Source of the DNA: an uncultured Lachnospiraceae bacterium
Lineage (GTDB): Bacteria > Bacillota > Clostridia > Lachnospirales > Lachnospiraceae
Reading direction: 5' to 3'
NCBI GenBank assembly: GCA_910585905.1
Contig: CAJUID010000021.1
Location: 1-53,504 of the forward strand
DNA length: 53,504 nucleotides
Of the stretch, positions 17,256 through 24,867 are shown piece by piece. The notes beneath the pieces are model-generated. The model was not told where the DNA came from. It worked only from the letters and a program-made list of their open reading frames with translations, and searched no databases. The first letter of the stretch is position 1. Each line of letters begins with the position of its first letter. The translations under genes and the position numbers were made by a program.

Positions 17256-19007
17256 ATGGGAAGAAAATTTAGTGCATTAATACTTTCTTTTGCCTGCCTG
17301 TTTTCTGTGTTGTGTGCTGACTGTGATGTGCAGGCAAGAGTAATCCATGAAAATGATCTAGAAGATTATATTATGGAAGAAATGTCTGCCGCTAATATTT
17401 TGGGAATGGGGATTTCGATTGTCAGTGCCGATAAGGAACTTTATTGTGCTGCTTATGGAACAGCCCAAAAGACGAGTTCTGACTATGTTTTGGGTGATTT
17501 AAGCAAATCGTTTACGGCGGCGGGAATCATGAGGATGGTTGAAGACGGAGATTTGTCATTGGAGGATACTGTTTCAGATTATCTCCCAAAATACAAATCT
17601 GTATCAGATGTAACGGTTCAGGAGCTGTTATATCAGACAAGTGGGATTACAGCCAAACAGAGAATGTCGGAGCTAGAAGTAACTGAAAAGAGAGGGACAT
17701 TTGAAAATGCATATGCAAACTATAATCTTTTGGGGGAAATTATAGAGGAAGTATCTGGGATGACATATGAGGAGTATATTTCGGATAATATCTTAGACCC
17801 ATTAGATATGGTATCAACATATTCCCTTCGGACAGAAAATGATGAGAGTGAGGAAATGCTGACTGGCTATCAGTCATATTTCGGCTTTCCTTCTGCGCTA
17901 AGATATCAGTATGACAAAGAGGATGATTGGATTCAGGTTCCTTCCGGTTATCTGATATCTGATATTAAGGATATGGGAAAATATCTTCAGATGTATCTTA
18001 AAGAGGGAGACAGTGTTTTGTCAAAGGACAGTGTGCATAGGATGCTTTATGATGGAGTTGCAGTGCCGTCCGGCAGCGAAATGCCGGGAGAGCTGTTCGA
18101 GGGCAGTGAAAGATATGGTATGGGATGGGTTGAAAAAGAAGCGAAGGGTCAAACGATTCTATATCATACTGGCACAGTAGAAAATTTCACATCGCTGATG
18201 GTTCTTTTGCCGGATTTGGATATGGGAATCACGATGCTGTTTAATTCCATGGATTATTTGGTGGGGCAAAAACTGATCCAGACATTGGAAGAAGGGATTA
18301 TTTCTATTGAGCTGGGTGAGAAACCAATAAAAATTGACAGCAGAGCTTATCTTATAAAGCATGGTGTGATTGATGCGATTATGTTGTTTGTATTAATTGC
18401 TTCCTGGATGCCTATTTTGTTAATGGGCGGTCGGGTTCGAAGAAGGAAGAAACAATTAATCTATATGCCTGGCCTTTGCGTTGATTTTTTGATACAGATA
18501 GTGCTGCCAACGGTATTGATATTTGTTTTGCCAAGCTTTATGCCATCATTTATTGCGAAACGGCTGGTGCCGGATGTCTATTATGTGGCGGTAGGAGTGA
18601 TTTGTTCGCTGTATTTGGGAGGGTTGATTAAACTGATTACCGGAATTGTAATCAAGACAATGCCAGATAAAAAGGTGGAAGAAATACCTGAGATAGGGGA
18701 AGAAGGCAAGGAGACAGGCCAGAAAGATGATGTGGCGCCGGAAGAGGAGCAGGAGACTCCGTCACAATTGGAGGAGACACCACAAAATACTGATGAAAAG
18801 CTAGATAAAAAAGCGGAAGAATTATCCGAGGAGAAGGAAGAACAAGAGAAAGAAAATAGTGAAGAGAATCAAGGAGCTGATGAACCTTCAGAAAAAGAGA
18901 AGGCGGCAGAGGTTCCGAAGGCGAAGAACGCCAAAGGCGACAAGGTAGAGAATAATAATGAAGCCAAAGGGAAACAGGAACAAAAGAGGAAACGGAAAAA
19001 GAAGTAA
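17256..19007 (+). CDS. membrane-anchored serine-hydrolase (class C beta-lactamase fold) homologue lacking its nucleophile
   Basis: The 583-residue protein has a signal peptide (to about residue 27), a beta-lactamase/PBP4*-like domain to about 365, membrane helices at about 370-390, 408-430 and 443-465, and a 110-residue Glu/Lys-rich tail. The family's SxxK motif should read like GSVSK; here it is GDLSKSF, putting Asp81 where the catalytic serine belongs, with Lys84 kept. The other motifs survive: YANYNLLGE (YxN) and YHTGTVENF (HxG). I infer a non-catalytic binding protein. RBS AAAGGAGG is excellent; the gene follows the ATPase by 24 bp and is probably in its operon. Confidence 0.82.
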   Translation: MGRKFSALILSFACLFSVLCADCDVQARVIHENDLEDYIMEEMSAANILGMGISIVSADKELYCAAYGTAQKTSSDYVLGDLSKSFTAAGIMRMVEDGDLSLEDTVSDYLPKYKSVSDVTVQELLYQTSGITAKQRMSELEVTEKRGTFENAYANYNLLGEIIEEVSGMTYEEYISDNILDPLDMVSTYSLRTENDESEEMLTGYQSYFGFPSALRYQYDKEDDWIQVPSGYLISDIKDMGKYLQMYLKEGDSVLSKDSVHRMLYDGVAVPSGSEMPGELFEGSERYGMGWVEKEAKGQTILYHTGTVENFTSLMVLLPDLDMGITMLFNSMDYLVGQKLIQTLEEGIISIELGEKPIKIDSRAYLIKHGVIDAIMLFVLIASWMPILLMGGRVRRRKKQLIYMPGLCVDFLIQIVLPTVLIFVLPSFMPSFIAKRLVPDVYYVAVGVICSLYLGGLIKLITGIVIKTMPDKKVEEIPEIGEEGKETGQKDDVAPEEEQETPSQLEETPQNTDEKLDKKAEELSEEKEEQEKENSEENQGADEPSEKEKAAEVPKAKNAKGDKVENNNEAKGKQEQKRKRKKK

Positions 19008-19025
19008 GCTGGAAAATTTCTTACA

Positions 19026-19054
19026 TTGACAGACTTTTTATTATCTGCTATAGT
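19026..19054 (+). promoter_or_regulatory. promoter of the ilvB T-box leader
   Basis: TTGACA at 19026-19031, 17-bp spacer, TATAGT at 19049-19054: a near-consensus sigma-A promoter. It would start a leader of about 410 nt carrying the T-box. Confidence 0.8.
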
Positions 19055-19064
19055 GTAAAAAATA

Positions 19065-19450
19065 AATAGAAACGTGAAATGCTTTGATGAGGAGGAGTAA
19101 GTATTTTCTGGAAGCGTAGAGAGAAGATGGTTGGTGCAAATCTTTGTTTCAGGAATATGGAAGTAGCCTCTGAGCAGTGGACTGAACAGATTTTTTCTCA
19201 CATACACAATGAGTGTAAACAAAATATTCCACCTCGCTTGGTGCACAAGTTAAGGAGACTGGGTTGTGCTCTTGCAGTGGGGGATTTTGCTTAAGTAGGC
19301 TCCAACGGGATTTCCGCCGTTATCTGGAAAGCAATATAAATGGCCAAATGGCCTGCGTATTGTATGAGAGCAAGGTTTTTCCTTGAATTTAGGTGGTACC
19401 GCGGAATGATTCGCCCTAAGCTGACAATAGTCGGCTTAGGGCTTTTATAG
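19065..19450 (+). promoter_or_regulatory. T-box riboswitch, valine-type specifier, ahead of ilvBN
   Basis: The T-box core AGGTGGTACCGCG is exact at 19391-19403 and is followed by the terminator stem GCCCTAAGC (19413-19421) with GCTTAGGGC (19434-19442) and TTTTA. Stem I starts near 19085: the S-turn element AGTA at 19096-19099 faces GAA at 19160-19163 region, after which the specifier position reads GTA (19163-19165), a valine codon; the AGAGAG and GGTG elements lie between (19118-19137). Uncharged tRNA-Val would bind and favour antitermination, raising ilvBN expression when valine is short. The specifier call is by alignment to the S-turn rule. Confidence 0.92.
19413..19447 (+). terminator. 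T-box attenuator terminator
   Basis: A 9-bp perfect stem, extendable by GAC/GTC pairs, followed by TTTTA; it is the regulated terminator of the T-box leader and overlaps the region that can pair in the antiterminator. Confidence 0.85.
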
Positions 19451-19475
19451 TTTAATATAGAAAAGAGGTTAGAAG

Positions 19476-21191
19476 ATGAAGGGAACAGAAATAATTGTAA
19501 AGGCGTTGAAAGAAGAGGGTGTGGATACGATTTTTGGTTATCCGGGAGGCCAGGCAGTAGACATTTTTGATGCACTGTATGGGGAGAAAGAAATTGAAGT
19601 AATTTTGCCAAGGCATGAGCAGGCATTGATTCATGCGGCAGATGGTTATGCAAGGTCTACAGGAAAGGTTGGTGTCTGTCTGGTAACGAGTGGGCCGGGT
19701 GCTACCAATCTGGTGACAGGAATTGCTACAGCAAATTATGACAGTGTTCCGCTAGTTTGTATCACTGGCCAGGTTCCACTTGGGTTAATGGGAAATGACG
19801 CATTTCAAGAGGTAGACATAGTCGGGATTACAAATAGTATCTGCAAGTATGCAGTTACTGTCCGTACACGGGAGGAACTTCCAAGAATTTTAAAAGAGGC
19901 ATTTTATATTGCGAGGACTGGAAGACCGGGGCCGGTTGTGGTCGATATTCCAAAGGATATCCAACAGGCAGAGGGGAGCGATGCTTATCCAGAAGAGGTG
20001 AATATGCGTGGATATAAGCCAAATCAGAGTGTTCATGTTGGACAGATTAAAAAGGCTGTGAGTATGCTTAAGAGAGCAAAAAAGCCGCTTTTTCTGATTG
20101 GGGGCGGTGTTAATATCTCAGGTGCTAATGAGGAAATGAGACAATTGGCAGAGACAACGGGGGTTCCAGTGATTACTACAATTATGGGTAAAGGGGCAAT
20201 CCCAAGTGACCATAGGCTATATCTTGGAAATATTGGCATTCATGGAAGTTATGCGGCGAATCATGCGGTATCGGAGTGTGATGTATTGTTTTCAATAGGG
20301 ACGCGTTTCAATGACAGGATTACGGGAAAAATAAGTGAATTTGCAAAGAATGCAAAGATTATTCATATTGATATTGACTCTGCATCTATTTCAAAAAATA
20401 TTGTGGTTGATATTCCGATTGTGGCAGACGCGAGGCTTGCCATAATGAAACTGTTGGAATATGTGGCACCTTTGAAAAATGAGAAATGGGTGGAGCAGTT
20501 GCTGCAGTGGAAAGAGGAATATCCAATTACGATGAATAATTATGATGGGCTGACTCCTGAAAAGATTATTCAGTATATAAATAACCATTTTGAAAGCCCG
20601 ATTGTAACGACGGATGTTGGGCAGAACCAGTTGTGGGCAACACAGTACCTTGAACTGCAGAGCGGCCGCCATTTTTTGACTTCTGGGGGACTTGGCACAA
20701 TGGGGTATGGTTTTCCGGCTGCGATTGGGGCTAAAATCGGCAATCCTGAAAGTACAGTAATTGCGATATCTGGGGATGGCGGTATGCAGATGAATATTCA
20801 GGAGTTAGCAACAGCAGTAGCATTGGAGTTGCCGTTAATATTAATCGTGTTAAATAACGGTTATCTTGGCAATGTCCGCCAGTGGCAGGAATTATTTTAC
20901 CAAAAACGTTATTCCAATACATGTCTGCGGTACCGAAAGAGCTGTGAGGATAACTGTACAGATAAGTCAAAGTGCTGCCCGAAGTATACGCCGGATTTTA
21001 TTAAATTGGCAGAGAGTTATGAGGCATATGGGATACGCATTTCTAAGGAAGAGGAAATTGCAAGGGCATTTGATTATGCGCTGGGACATAAAAATGCGCC
21101 TACCATTATTGAATGTGTTATAGAGAGGGAGGCCAATGTCTTCCCTATTGTTCCGACAGGCAAAACGTTAGATGACATGATAATGGATTAG
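19476..21191 (+). CDS. ilvB: acetolactate synthase large subunit
   Basis: ThDP-dependent enzyme that condenses two pyruvates, or pyruvate with 2-oxobutyrate, to start valine, leucine and isoleucine synthesis. The 571-residue protein has the N-terminal GYPGGQAVDIFDALY, the catalytic Glu in RHEQALIHAADGYAR, the central FAD-type domain, and the C-terminal ThDP motif GDGGMQMNIQELATA...NNGYLGNVRQW. Odd: a cysteine-rich insert (20922-20985, CLRYRKSCEDNCTDKSKCC) lies in the loop after KRYSNT, just before TPDFIKLAESY. Good AGAGG site upstream; it is the first gene under the T-box and is followed by ilvN after 38 bp. Confidence 0.95.
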   Translation: MKGTEIIVKALKEEGVDTIFGYPGGQAVDIFDALYGEKEIEVILPRHEQALIHAADGYARSTGKVGVCLVTSGPGATNLVTGIATANYDSVPLVCITGQVPLGLMGNDAFQEVDIVGITNSICKYAVTVRTREELPRILKEAFYIARTGRPGPVVVDIPKDIQQAEGSDAYPEEVNMRGYKPNQSVHVGQIKKAVSMLKRAKKPLFLIGGGVNISGANEEMRQLAETTGVPVITTIMGKGAIPSDHRLYLGNIGIHGSYAANHAVSECDVLFSIGTRFNDRITGKISEFAKNAKIIHIDIDSASISKNIVVDIPIVADARLAIMKLLEYVAPLKNEKWVEQLLQWKEEYPITMNNYDGLTPEKIIQYINNHFESPIVTTDVGQNQLWATQYLELQSGRHFLTSGGLGTMGYGFPAAIGAKIGNPESTVIAISGDGGMQMNIQELATAVALELPLILIVLNNGYLGNVRQWQELFYQKRYSNTCLRYRKSCEDNCTDKSKCCPKYTPDFIKLAESYEAYGIRISKEEEIARAFDYALGHKNAPTIIECVIEREANVFPIVPTGKTLDDMIMD

Positions 21192-21229
21192 TGGTGGGAA
21201 CGTGGATAGAATAAGAATGGGGGATTTAT

Positions 21230-21736
21230 ATGAAAGTGAAGAAAAGATACATATCTCTATATGTCGAAAATAGAATTGGTGTGCTGGCTAAAATATCGGG
21301 GCTTCTAGCGGGAAAATCTTATAATCTGGATACGCTGACTGTAGGGGTAACGGAAGACCCTGCCGTATCTCGCATGACCATTGGGCTGACAATTGACGAT
21401 ATCACGTTTGAGCAGGTTAAGAAGCAGTTGAACCGATGTGTTGTGGTAATTAAGGTTATTGATATATCAGAGGTGCCGATTCATAAAAAGGAGCTTCTTT
21501 TTATCAAAGTGTCAAGTTGTACTGAAAAAGACAAGGCAGAAATTTTTCGGATTGCGCAGGCATTTGAGCTAGAAGTAATTGACTATGACCGTAAGAATGT
21601 CATGGTTCAGTGTGTAAAAACAGAGGGGGCCAATAATGATATGATTGCCTTGTTCAATGATATTTTCGTTAATCGGATTGAAGTTGTCCGTGGTGGGAGT
21701 GTGGCAATCGAAGCTATTTCTACTCGCAGCCAGTAA
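21230..21736 (+). CDS. ilvN: acetolactate synthase small (regulatory) subunit
   Basis: Regulatory partner of IlvB that confers valine feedback inhibition. The 168-residue protein has an N-terminal ACT domain (YISLYVENRIGVLAKISGLL, with the GVLAKI effector loop) and the C-terminal ACT-like half (ELLFIKVS...MVQCVKTEGANNDMIALF). Length is normal for the family. RBS GGGGGATTT precedes the ATG. No ilvC, ilvD or leu genes follow in the window; the transcript ends at the terminator near 21897. Confidence 0.93.
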   Translation: MKVKKRYISLYVENRIGVLAKISGLLAGKSYNLDTLTVGVTEDPAVSRMTIGLTIDDITFEQVKKQLNRCVVVIKVIDISEVPIHKKELLFIKVSSCTEKDKAEIFRIAQAFELEVIDYDRKNVMVQCVKTEGANNDMIALFNDIFVNRIEVVRGGSVAIEAISTRSQ

Positions 21737-21755
21737 AAGAGTTTTAAAGGTGTTG

Positions 21756-21865
21756 TTTATTCTCGCGTAAGCAACGAGCCAAACGAAATGCTTGCAAGGA
21801 AACTGAAAGTTCCTTTGCACTTGCCTCTTGTGAGGCAGTCAGCCTCATTCGGCGATTGTTGCGGT
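21756..21865. repeat. dispersed hairpin repeat, family R1 copy 1
   Basis: Begins TTTATTCTCGCGTAAGCAAC and continues GAGCCAAACGAAATGCTTGC. It folds as GTAAGCA...TGCTTGC, then AGGAAACTGAAAGTTCCTT, then GCCTCTTGTGAGGC. The same start and hairpin order recur near 36776 and 50750. It is non-coding and lies between ilvN and its terminator. Confidence 0.6.
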
Positions 21866-21896
21866 GGGATTTGGATTTTTATATTACTTTTGGCGG

Positions 21897-21942
21897 CTCC
21901 GAGTCAGAGGCAGTTCTACTATCCTCTGATTCGGAGTCCTTT
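21897..21942 (+). terminator. terminator of ilvBN
   Basis: CTCCGAGTCAGAGG (21897-21910) pairs with CCTCTGATTCGGAG (21923-21936), one mismatch, followed by TCCTTTT. The right arm is also the last codons of the convergent RsmF-like gene, which ends at 21919. Confidence 0.8.
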
Positions 21943-23406
21943 TGGGTAATGGTTTTTTAGAATACCGTTGTTTGCTTTTCCCCATCCAAGGGAAATGCCT
22001 TGATAGCATACAAGAACCCATGATTTAAGTTTAGTGTTACAATTTATCACATCACCTTTTAGATACTGAATTGCCTCATCTGTTGTGCATTCAAGAGACT
22101 GTACGGTATCTTCTGGATGAAGAGCCATTGCCAGGGCATGTGCTGGTTCAAAGCGGTTTTTTTTACGCGTGCCGAGATGAAGCCCAGCACGGATAACCTT
22201 AAGGCCATCTAGAGAATTTATTTGTGAAGGTATAAGGTATAGCTCGTCTCCAAAATATTGATAGGAATTGCTATTAGCTAACCTATTTGTAATGCTGTAG
22301 GTATCCTGCTGTTTTTTGGGGCGTATTCTCAGAAATTGTTCCGAAAATATGGCATATTCCGATAGATCTGCTTTTTTGCCCTGGACTCTTTTGGGCTGCT
22401 TTTTTCCAGTGGGAGTTGATTGCTGGCTGGATAATTTGAGTATATCCTTGTCCATATTTTTGTTGCCTTTTTTTCGGAGACGGGCGGCAAAATGTCCTTC
22501 CCCCTGCACTTTATGTGGCCAGATACGAAGTGTATTTGGAATCAATGCAGTGATGGAAGTGTCTATGGATCCGGTTTTACTTAAAAATTCAGGATTCCCA
22601 CTGTCCAGATTGCAGTTTTCTGGCAGGATTTCTCTCCAATCCTCCACGGTATAGTCAGGATGTGTCTGTAAAAACCATGCAATCATCTGCTCGTCCTCTT
22701 CTGGCGCAAAAGTACAGGTGGAATATACCATAATCCCGCCTGGAGACAGCATTTGGTCAGCGCAGTTGAGAATCATTTTCTGACGTTCTTTGCAAAGGTC
22801 TATATGCTCAGCGGACCATTCAGAAATGGCATTTTCGTCTTTTCGGAACATCCCTTCACCGGAGCATGGGGCATCTACTACAATTTTGTCAAAAAAAAGC
22901 GGGAAGTGTCCTGCTATTTTGTCTGGAGGTTCGTTGCAGACGATACAGTTGCCGATTCCAAGACGTTCTATGTTTTGTGAGAGGATTTTTGCCCTGGATG
23001 GAGAAATTTCGTTAGATACCAGCAGCCCCTTCCCGCAAAGCCGCCCGGCAATATGTGTTGACTTGCCGCCTGGGGCGGCGCATAGGTCGCACACCTTATC
23101 ATCGGGTTTTGGGTCAAGGAGGCTTGTAACAGACATTGCACTGGGCTCTTGGATATAATAAGCGCCGCCCTCATGCAGAGGATGCCTGCCAGGGTGCTCC
23201 TCGGCCATAGCATAAAAACCTTCTGATGCCCATTTAACCGAAGTCAGGGTAAAAGGAAGGTCATTTTGGGCGGAATTAATGTTGTATTTTAGCGGGTTAA
23301 TACGAAGCCCATATGTATGCTTCTGGTCATAGCTCTGAAAGAATAAATCAGCTTCCGCACCCAGCAAGGTACGCATACGGGCTACAAATTCATTAGGGAG
23401 TCTCAT
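21919..23406 (-). CDS. RsmF/RsmB-type 16S rRNA (cytosine-C5) methyltransferase
   Basis: Methylates a cytosine in rRNA with S-adenosylmethionine. The 495-residue protein shows an N-terminal FMU-type RNA-binding region, the SAM site DLCAAPGGKSTHIAGRL, the proline-cysteine motif DAPCSGEGMFRKD (the MFRKD form is RsmF/YebU-like) and the catalytic-cysteine segment YSTCTFAPEEDEQ, then a C-terminal PUA-like RNA-binding domain ending SWVLVCYQGISLGWGKAN. An ATG 12 codons upstream exists, but ATG 23406 follows GAGGAAA directly and starts the family-like MRLPNEFVARM. It is convergent with ilvN. Confidence 0.88.
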   Translation of the reverse strand: MRLPNEFVARMRTLLGAEADLFFQSYDQKHTYGLRINPLKYNINSAQNDLPFTLTSVKWASEGFYAMAEEHPGRHPLHEGGAYYIQEPSAMSVTSLLDPKPDDKVCDLCAAPGGKSTHIAGRLCGKGLLVSNEISPSRAKILSQNIERLGIGNCIVCNEPPDKIAGHFPLFFDKIVVDAPCSGEGMFRKDENAISEWSAEHIDLCKERQKMILNCADQMLSPGGIMVYSTCTFAPEEDEQMIAWFLQTHPDYTVEDWREILPENCNLDSGNPEFLSKTGSIDTSITALIPNTLRIWPHKVQGEGHFAARLRKKGNKNMDKDILKLSSQQSTPTGKKQPKRVQGKKADLSEYAIFSEQFLRIRPKKQQDTYSITNRLANSNSYQYFGDELYLIPSQINSLDGLKVIRAGLHLGTRKKNRFEPAHALAMALHPEDTVQSLECTTDEAIQYLKGDVINCNTKLKSWVLVCYQGISLGWGKANNGILKNHYPKGLRIRG

Positions 23407-23439
23407 TATTTTCCTCTTTTCTAGGCGATACGTTATAAG

Positions 23440-23511
23440 CATGATGTTAGGGGCAAAGGTATTTTGCCCTCAACGGATGCTGTAGATTGCACATTGTTAC
23501 GCAATTTTCAA
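23440..23511. repeat. MITE-like element, family R2 copy A (partial)
   Basis: Starts TGATGTTAGGGGCAAAGGTA and continues TTTTGCCCTCAAC, forming the left-end hairpin shared with copies at 30340 and 32515. The block ATTGTTACGCAATTTT also resembles copy C. No matching right end is found. It lies directly upstream of the RsmF-like gene. Confidence 0.55.
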
Positions 23512-23628
23512 ACATGCTCTAGTATAATTATTGAATGTCAGAAAGTCAACAGATTAAGAATCGTAACAACTTAATACAAGTCATTATTAACGTTCCTTAG
23601 TTGTAATATAACAAAAATAACGGTATAA

Positions 23629-23950
23629 TATAACTTATCGGAAACGAAACAAGCGACACGAAGTGTCATTTGTTTCGTACCGATAAGTTAGCGACAAAAT
23701 CAAAGAGGCTGTGATAGCAGCCGCACCGCGAAAGCGGGGGATTTTGGAGCAAGAGAGAAACGGGAAACGAACCAAGCGACACGAAGTGTCATTTGTTTCG
23801 TACCGATAAGTTAGCGACAAAATCAAAGAGGCTGTGATAGCAGCCGCACCGCGAAAGCGGGGGATTTTGGAGCAAGAGAGAAACGGGAAACGAACCAAGC
23901 GACACGAAGTGTCATTTGTTTCGAACCGATAAGTTAGCGACAAAATCAAA
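23629..23950. repeat. 123-bp tandem repeat, family R3 (about 2.5 copies)
   Basis: Units start at 23641, 23764 and 23887, an exact 123-bp period; the first two copies are nearly identical and the third stops at about 63 bp. Each unit contains an inverted repeat (AACGAAACAAGCGACAC with GTGTCATTTGTTTCG) plus GGCTGTGATAGCAGCC and CCGCGAAAGCGG hairpins. In copy 1 the arms extend to TAACTTATCGG and CCGATAAGTTA. The array ends 20 bp before the amidase start codon and so would lie in its leader. Confidence 0.9.
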
Positions 23951-23969
23951 AAGGCAGGGGGGAATGTTC

Positions 23970-24758
23970 ATGCGTGTTGCATTAGGGCAGCTTGATATGT
24001 TGTGGGAGGACAAGGAAGGTTCTTTTATTAAAGCGGAGGGGATGATTCAGGAAGCAGCAGAAGGAGGCTGTGATGTTATCATATTTCCAGAGATGTCGTT
24101 TACGGGCTTTTCAATGAACCTACAAAAGATTGGGGAGGATAGAGACAACTCGCAAACGGTTTCAGCTATGAAGCGCCTGGCTGTCTCCTATCATATTGCA
24201 ATTGCTTTTGGATGGGCTGCGTTTGGGAACGGACCGGGGACAAAAGGGACAAACCGTTTTACCCTGATTGGGCAAGACGGAGAGATTGTGGCAGACTATG
24301 CAAAGATGCACCCATTCACTTATGGGCATGAAGGAGAATACTTTGAAAAAGGGGAAGAGATTGTTACCGTTCCATTTTTAGGCAGAGTAATTAGCATGTT
24401 TATATGCTATGATTTACGTTTTCCAGAGATATTTCAGATTGCTGCTAGAAAGGCAGATATTATTTTTGTTGTAGCTAATTGGCCGGCAATCAGAAGCGCC
24501 CATTGGGAAACGCTTCTTAGGGCAAGGGCAATTGAGACACAGTCTTATGTGGTTGGAGTTAATTGCATTGGGGAGCGTGATGGGATGTTATATTCAGGTG
24601 ACAGCATGGCAGTAGATTCTATTGGAAATATTCTTGGAAAGATGTCAAATAGAGAAGGAGTCTTGATTTGTGATTTGGATGACCGTGCATGGGGTCTGCG
24701 GAAGAAATTTGCTACTGCTGTAGACCGCCGGGAAGATTTATATAGAAAGTATTTTTAG
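23970..24758 (+). CDS. nitrilase-superfamily carbon-nitrogen hydrolase, omega-amidase-like
   Basis: Likely hydrolyses an amide such as a 2-oxo-acid amide (omega-amidase/YafV group), though substrate cannot be read from sequence. The 262-residue protein has the full Glu-Lys-Cys triad: Glu in VIIFPEMSFTGFS, Lys in ADYAKMHPFTYG, Cys in SMFICYDLRFPEIFQ. The ending WGLRKKFATAVDRREDLY is family-like. I chose ATG 23970 at 8 nt from AGGGGGG; ATG 23964 is too close to it. The leader is the 123-bp tandem repeat. Confidence 0.87.
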   Translation: MRVALGQLDMLWEDKEGSFIKAEGMIQEAAEGGCDVIIFPEMSFTGFSMNLQKIGEDRDNSQTVSAMKRLAVSYHIAIAFGWAAFGNGPGTKGTNRFTLIGQDGEIVADYAKMHPFTYGHEGEYFEKGEEIVTVPFLGRVISMFICYDLRFPEIFQIAARKADIIFVVANWPAIRSAHWETLLRARAIETQSYVVGVNCIGERDGMLYSGDSMAVDSIGNILGKMSNREGVLICDLDDRAWGLRKKFATAVDRREDLYRKYF

Positions 24759-24867
24759 TAGATCAAGAAAGCTGTTGGTTGCTATAAGGATAATTTTGTA
24801 AGGGCAGCGTTCATGATGAAACACAGGCAGGGCATGTTTGCCTGATAGAAATGAGGATAAGATTAAT

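Larger units (their letters stand above)
23407..23969. other. repeat-rich intergenic region upstream of the amidase gene
   Basis: This 563-bp gap holds, in order, a partial MITE-like copy (about 23440-23511), about 120 bp of AT-rich sequence with possible promoters, and the 123-bp tandem repeat (23629-23950). A minus-strand open frame across the tandem repeat exists only because the period is a multiple of three; it has no plausible start or ribosome binding site and I do not call it a gene. Confidence 0.7.

Noticed and set aside
23635..23949. Minus-strand frame encoding a 41-residue peptide repeated across the tandem array
   Set aside because: It is open only because the 123-bp period is a multiple of three; there is no ribosome binding site, and the sequence is explained by nested inverted repeats.
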